From positions 21,254 to 85,253 of the forward strand of contig JBAMJR010000529.1 in NCBI GenBank assembly GCA_038501785.1: DNA of 64,000 nt, in the 5' to 3' direction. A model generated the notes under the pieces. It was given only the letters and a program-made list of their open reading frames with translations. It was not told the DNA's origin and did no database searches. This DNA comes from Myoxocephalus aenaeus. Taxonomy: Eukaryota > Chordata > Actinopteri > Perciformes > Cottidae. The translations under genes and the position numbers were made by a program. How positions within the stretch are numbered: position 1 is the first letter of the stretch; the number at the start of each line of letters is the position of its first letter. This document shows positions 59,068 through 64,000 of this stretch, piece by piece.

Positions 59068-61091
59068 GTGCATTTGTGAAAATAAAATAAAGAGACAGTT
59101 TCTAAGACTAAGTTGTATGCTCTGACGTCAGGGTTCTATGCTTTGATCTCACGGTTCTATGCTCTGATCCTGAGGTTCTAAGAAAGAAAGAATGAGATAA
59201 ATATTGCTCTGATTCTGTGCAGTGATCTCAAGGTTCTATGCTTTGATCCCAAGGTTCTATGCTCAGGTTAACGGTCATTTGGGGGGCGATGACTTCCAGG
59301 GCATACTTTGTCATACTTTACCCAGGTTTGAGGTCACGTTCTCTGGGTAAAGGGTGGGGAAATGCCCCTATAAAAGTGCATGGGACTCTGGGTCAGAGTC
59401 AGGGGAAGTAACAGGGACACTGGGGCACTGAAGGGTCATTTGGAGGAAGATGACTTCCAGGGCACTCGTGGTCTGACTTTACCCAGGCTTGAGGTCACTT
59501 TCTCTGGGTAAAGGTTGGGGAAATGCCCCTATAAAAGTACATGGGACTCTGGGTCAGAGTCAGGGGAAGTAACAGGGACACTGGGGAACTGGAGGGTCAT
59601 TTGGAGGGAGATGGCTTCCAGGGCACACATTGGCTAACTTTACCCAGGAATAAGGTCACCTTCTCTGGGTAAAAGTTGGGGTCATGTGACCCCCTTGAAC
59701 CACCTCTGGAGCTCACCCCCCTAACCCGGCTCACCCTCCGACCCCGTGGACCCACACTTAAGCACACCCCCTGAGTTAAAAACCCCTGTGCGCTTGTTTT
59801 AAAGTCCTGTGCCCCTGGTTCTCTAGAGTAAAGAAAGTCCGGGACCATGGATACAAAGAAAAGTGCTAGATGTTAGATGTATGCCCTTGGTTAGGTTGAT
59901 AGGTGAGTGGTTGAGGGATTGGGATTGGGAAAGTCACTCCCGGAATAGTTTATATGCAGAACATACACAATAAACTGAGTGAAAACATCGCTAACTCAAG
60001 ATGGTTCAGATGAGTCTCTCTCGGGATGCGAACCGCCAACCATTGGAACCGGCGTTTTTTTCTGAAGGTCGCAGAGACTTGAAAGTCAACTCCCCCCAGT
60101 ACAATGGCCGACGCGATTCCAACGGTACTACCGGCGAGCTAATCGGACCGTGCTAACCCGAGATGGTTCAGATGAGTCTCTCTCGGGCTGCGAACCGCCA
60201 ACCACTGGCACCGGGTTTAAGCTAATGCCCTGCGCTTAGACCACTAGGCTAGCGGGGAAACGATGGAACCCGGAATCTGGAAATAGGTCTTTTATAAAGG
60301 TCATTGGACCCAGGCTACTTGAAACTGGGCTTTTGGATGAGTGGATTATCGTCGGCTTGTTGCGTTTTTTCCGGGAAGGTCGCAGAGACTTGAAACCCGA
60401 CTCCCCCACTATAATGGCCAATGCGATTCCAATGGTACTATCCGCGAGCTAATAGGACCATGGCAAGGCACTTTTCTGAGAATGAGTCATTTTGCTAATT
60501 GAGCTTCTAACACCTTTGTTTGATATTCAAATGAGGTCAGGTGTTGATGGGTGAGTGGTTGAGGTAGGGGGAAAGGGATTGGGAAAGTCGCTCCTGGAAT
60601 AGTTCATATGCAAGAATATACACATCAACTGAGGCGAAACACTGCTAACTCAAGATGGTTCAAATGAGTCTATCTCAAGGTTCTATGCTCTGATCCTCAG
60701 GTTCTGAGAAATAAATCATGAGATCAATCTTGCTCTGACATCAGGGTTCTATGCTTTGATCTCAAGGTTCTATGCTCTGACATCAGGGTTCTATGCTTTG
60801 ATCCCAAGGTTCTATGCTCTGATCCTCAGGTTTGAAGAGAGAAATAATGAGATACATCAGGCTTCTATGCTTTGATCTCAAGGTGCCATGCTCTGATCCT
60901 CAGGTTCTAAAAAAAGAAAGAAAGAGATACATCTTTACTTAACTAGATGCCTGACCATGGAGCCTGACCATGGAGGCCTGGGGCGGGTGTTGCTAAGCAG
61001 CTGCCGCTGCTCTGCCTAATTGAAAGAACTGCACCATGACCAGTGAGAACGGTCCCAGGAGGTGGGCTCAGGACGCAAACCCTTTGTGGTC

Positions 61092-61279
61092 ATCGCTTCT
61101 CGGCCTTTTGGCTAAGATCAAGTGTAGTATCTGTTCTTATCAGTTTAATATCTGATACGTCCTCTATACGAGGATGTCTTATTAAGCAGATTTTTAGCCT
61201 TGGGAGACGAAATAGGAGCTTGCTCTGTTCACTCCACGCATCGACCCGGTATTGCAGTATTGCTGGGAACGGTGCACCC
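61092..61279 (+). ncRNA. U2: U2 snRNA (unit 24, B)
   Basis: Complete copy with C at nucleotide 67. Confidence 0.97.
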
Positions 61280-61627
61280 TTCAAATGCCTTGTGGACAAC
61301 AAAACACCAATCCGATGGAGCAGTCTGTCGTTGACTTTGATTCTGTCGTCAACGATACAAGTCTCAGTCGCTGTCGGTCTTCAGGACATGTGTCAAACAA
61401 AGGGCCTGTGTACCTGTTACTGATGCCCCTCTCTCTATTGGAAGGGACACAGACTGTGCAATGGACACTGTTGCTCTCTTTAAAATGTGGGAACGCCCTC
61501 TTTAAAATATGGGCGTGGTAATGGGTGTGGCCTGTTGTTTTGAACACAGCACGTCAACCGAGGCTTACCGTGAGACATTTGACTGGGACGACTACATTAC
61601 CTGCTGCTCTTGACAAGAGGGCAGTAC

Positions 61628-61746
61628 TTACTTTGGTTTCTCTTCATAACGCACAAGTCTTTCGCCTTTTACTAAAGACTTCCGTGGAGAGGAACACCAA
61701 TGAGTTGAACCTATTTTTGACAGGCTTTGCCGTTCGGCTGAGCCTT
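61628..61746 (+). ncRNA. U5: U5 snRNA (unit 24)
   Basis: Complete copy with an intact 3' box; the last U5 in the window. Confidence 0.94.
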
Positions 61747-63773
61747 GTGCATTTGTGAAAATAAAATAAAGAGACAGTTTCTAAGACTAAGTTGTATGCT
61801 CTGACGTCAGGGTTCTATGCTTTGATCTCACGGTTCTATGCTCTGATCCTGAGGTTCTAAGAAAGAAAGAATGAGATAAATATTGCTCTGATTCTGTGCA
61901 GTGATCTCAAGGTTCTATGCTTTGATCCCAAGGTTCTATGCTCAGGTTAACGGTCATTTGGGGGGCGATGACTTCCAGGGCATACTTTGTCATACTTTAC
62001 CCAGGTTTGAGGTCACGTTCTCTGGGTAAAGGGTGGGGAAATGCCCCTATAAAAGTGCATGGGACTCTGGGTCAGAGTCAGGGGAAGTAACAGGGACACT
62101 GGGGCACTGAAGGGTCATTTGGAGGAAGATGACTTCCAGGGCACTCGTGGTCCTGACTTTACCCAGGCTTGAGGTCACTTTCTCTGGGTAAAGGTTGGGG
62201 AAATGCCCCTATAAAAGTACATGGGACTCTGGGTCAGAGTCAGGGGAAGTAACAGGGACACTGGGGAACTGGAGGGTCATTTGGAGGGAGATGGCTTCCA
62301 GGGCACACATTGGCTAACTTTACCCAGGAATAAGGTCACCTTCTCTGGGTAAAAGTTGGGGTCATGTGACCCCCTTGAACCACCTCTGGAGCTCACCCCC
62401 CTAACCCGGCTCACCCTCCGACCCCGTGGACCCACACTTAAGCACACCCCCTGAGTTAAAAACCCCTGTGCGCTTGTTTTAAAGTCCTGTGCCCCTGGTT
62501 CTCTAGAGTAAAGAAAGTCCGGGACCATGGATACAAAGAAAAGTGCTAGATGTTAGATGTATGCCCTTGGTTAGGTTGATAGGTGAGTGGTTGAGGGATT
62601 GGGATTGGGAAAGTCACTCCCGGAATAGTTTATATGCAGAACATACACAATAAACTGAGTGAAAACATCGCTAACTCAAGATGGTTCAGATGAGTCTCTC
62701 TCGGGATGCGAACCGCCAACCATTGGAACCGGCGTTTTTTTCTGAAGGTCGCAGAGACTTGAAAGTCAACTCCCCCCAGTACAATGGCCGACGCGATTCC
62801 AACGGTACTACCGGCGAGCTAATCGGACCGTGCTAACCCGAGATGGTTCAGATGAGTCTCTCTCGGGCTGCGAACCGCCAACCACTGGCACCGGGTTTAA
62901 GCTAATGCCCTGCGCTTAGACCACTAGGCTAGCGGGGAAACGATGGAACCCGGAATCTGGAAATAGGTCTTTTATAAAGGTCATTGGACCCAGGCTACTT
63001 GAAACTGGGCTTTTGGATGAGTGGATTATCGTCGGCTTGTTGCGTTTTTTCCGGGAAGGTCGCAGAGACTTGAAACCCGACTCCCCCCACTATAATGGCC
63101 AATGCGATTCCAATGGTACTATCCGCGAGCTAATAGGACCATGGCAAGGCACTTTTCTGAGAATGAGTCATTTTTGCTAATTGAGCTTCTAACACCTTTG
63201 TTTGATATTCAAATGAGGTCAGGTGTTGATGGGTGAGTGGTTGAGGTAGGGGGAAAGGGATTGGGAAAGTCGCTCCTGGAATAGTTCATATGCAAGAATA
63301 TACACATCAACTGAGGCGAAACACTGCTAACTCAAGATGGTTCAAATGAGTCTATCTCAAGGTTCTATGCTCTGATCCTCAGGTTCTGAGAAATAAATCA
63401 TGAGATCAATCTTGCTCTGACATCAGGGTTCTATGCTTTGATCTCAAGGTTCTATGCTCTGACATCAGGGTTCTATGCTTTGATCCCAAGGTTCTATGCT
63501 CTGATCCTCAGGTTTGAAGAGAGAAATAATGAGATACATCAGGCTTCTATGCTTTGATCTCAAGGTGCCATGCTCTGATCCTCAGGTTCTAAAAAAAGAA
63601 AGAAAGAGATACATCTTTACTTAACTAGATGCCTGACCATGGAGCCTGACCATGGAGGCCTGGGGCGGGTGTTGCTAAGCAGCTGCCGCTGCTCTGCCTA
63701 ATTGAAAGAACTGCACCATGACCAGTGAGAACGGTCCCAGGAGGTGGGCTCAGGACGCAAACCCTTTGTGGTC

Positions 63774-63961
63774 ATCGCTTCTCGGCCTTTTGGCTAAGAT
63801 CAAGTGTAGTATCTGTTCTTATCAGTTTAATATCTGATACGTCCTCTATACGAGGATGTCTTATTAAGCAGATTTTTAGCCTTGGGAGACGAAATAGGAG
63901 CTTGCTCTGTTCACTCCACGCATCGACCCGGTATTGCAGTATTGCTGGGAACGGTGCACCC
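63774..63961 (+). ncRNA. U2: U2 snRNA (unit 25, B, partial unit)
   Basis: Complete copy ending 39 bp before the window edge, with C at nucleotide 67. The U5 of this unit lies beyond the window. Confidence 0.97.
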
Positions 63962-64000
63962 TTCAAATGCCTTGTGGACAACAAAACACCAATCCGATGG

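Larger units (their letters stand above)
1..64000 (+). repeat. Tandem array of linked U2-U5 snRNA gene units
   Basis: Head-to-tail units begin at 1, 2680, 5359, 7997, 10634, 13271, 15908, 18545, 21184, 23821, 26502, 29181, 31860, 34539, 37218, 39897, 42582, 45261, 47546, 49831, 52510, 54795, 57474, 60153 and 62833 (the last cut by the window end). Lengths are 2679-2685 bp (long), 2637-2639 bp (units 3-9) or 2285 bp (units 18, 19, 21). Units are nearly identical, differing at a handful of diagnostic sites and rare single-base indels. Neither array end lies in the window. The phase chosen here, starting at the copy of a duplicated spacer block, is arbitrary. Confidence 0.98.
26502..64000 (+). 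repeat. Array segment B (units 11-25)
   Basis: Units share a C at U2 nucleotide 67, GTCGTCAAC after U2, GGGTGGGG before the first TATA repeat, CGCAGAG in block Q1 and ACCCGACT in block Q2. Standard length is 2679 bp. Unit 16 gains six bases (ATTGGG) near 42350. Unit 11 has a private G near 29006. Unit 24 has +C near 62152; unit 25 has +C near 63087 and +T near 63173. A C/A polymorphism alternates among units, with A at 34168, 39526, 42205, 44890, 57103, 59782 and 62462. Confidence 0.92.

Overview
The window is one uninterrupted head-to-tail tandem array: 24 complete repeat units and a partial 25th, all in the same orientation. Most units are about 2.64 or 2.68 kb. Every unit carries a complete U2 spliceosomal snRNA gene, and every complete unit carries a U5 snRNA gene 348-349 bp downstream on the same (+) strand. 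That gives 25 U2 genes and 24 U5 genes, three of the U5 genes being truncated at the 3' end. I see no protein-coding gene; the short open frames recur once per unit, overlap the RNA genes or simple repeats, and look like nothing recognisable.

Organism: a metazoan nuclear genome. The first ~66 nt of U2 match the human sequence as I remember it, the U5 loop is canonical, and both genes have a vertebrate-style PSE about 45-65 bp upstream of the RNA start. U2 stem-loops II-IV and the body of U5 differ clearly from mammalian and zebrafish genes as I recall them. I cannot name the taxon; an invertebrate or early-diverging chordate is as plausible as a fish.

Layout of one unit (unit 1, positions 1-2679): (i) 1-310, block Q2, which holds a minus-strand tRNA-Leu-like sequence with Pol III A and B boxes; (ii) 311-515, unique spacer and block P2; (iii) 516-770, a 21-bp minisatellite; (iv) 797-939, the U2 promoter with a GC box and PSE; (v) 940-1127, U2; (vi) 1128-1475, spacer with GC boxes and the U5 PSE; (vii) 1476-1594, U5, followed by a 3' box; (viii) 1640-1799, a second block of the minisatellite; (ix) 1800-2210, two full copies and one partial copy of a 161-bp repeat, the full copies each with a TATA box and two inverted repeats; (x) 2211-2424, a C-rich, G-quadruplex-prone stretch and short unique sequence; (xi) 2425-2679, blocks P1 and Q1, diverged duplicates of P2 and Q2.

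Array structure: units 1-2 are subfamily A-long, units 3-9 are A-short (a 42-bp deletion of two minisatellite monomers plus point changes), and units 10-25 are subfamily B. The A/B switch is abrupt and coincides with unit 10, which has seven small indels found nowhere else. Within B, units 18, 19 and 21 share an identical 394-bp deletion that removes the 3' end of U5, its 3' box, the second minisatellite block and the first TATA repeat. Together these patterns indicate concerted evolution by unequal exchange or conversion, with an evident old boundary or an assembly join at unit 9/10.
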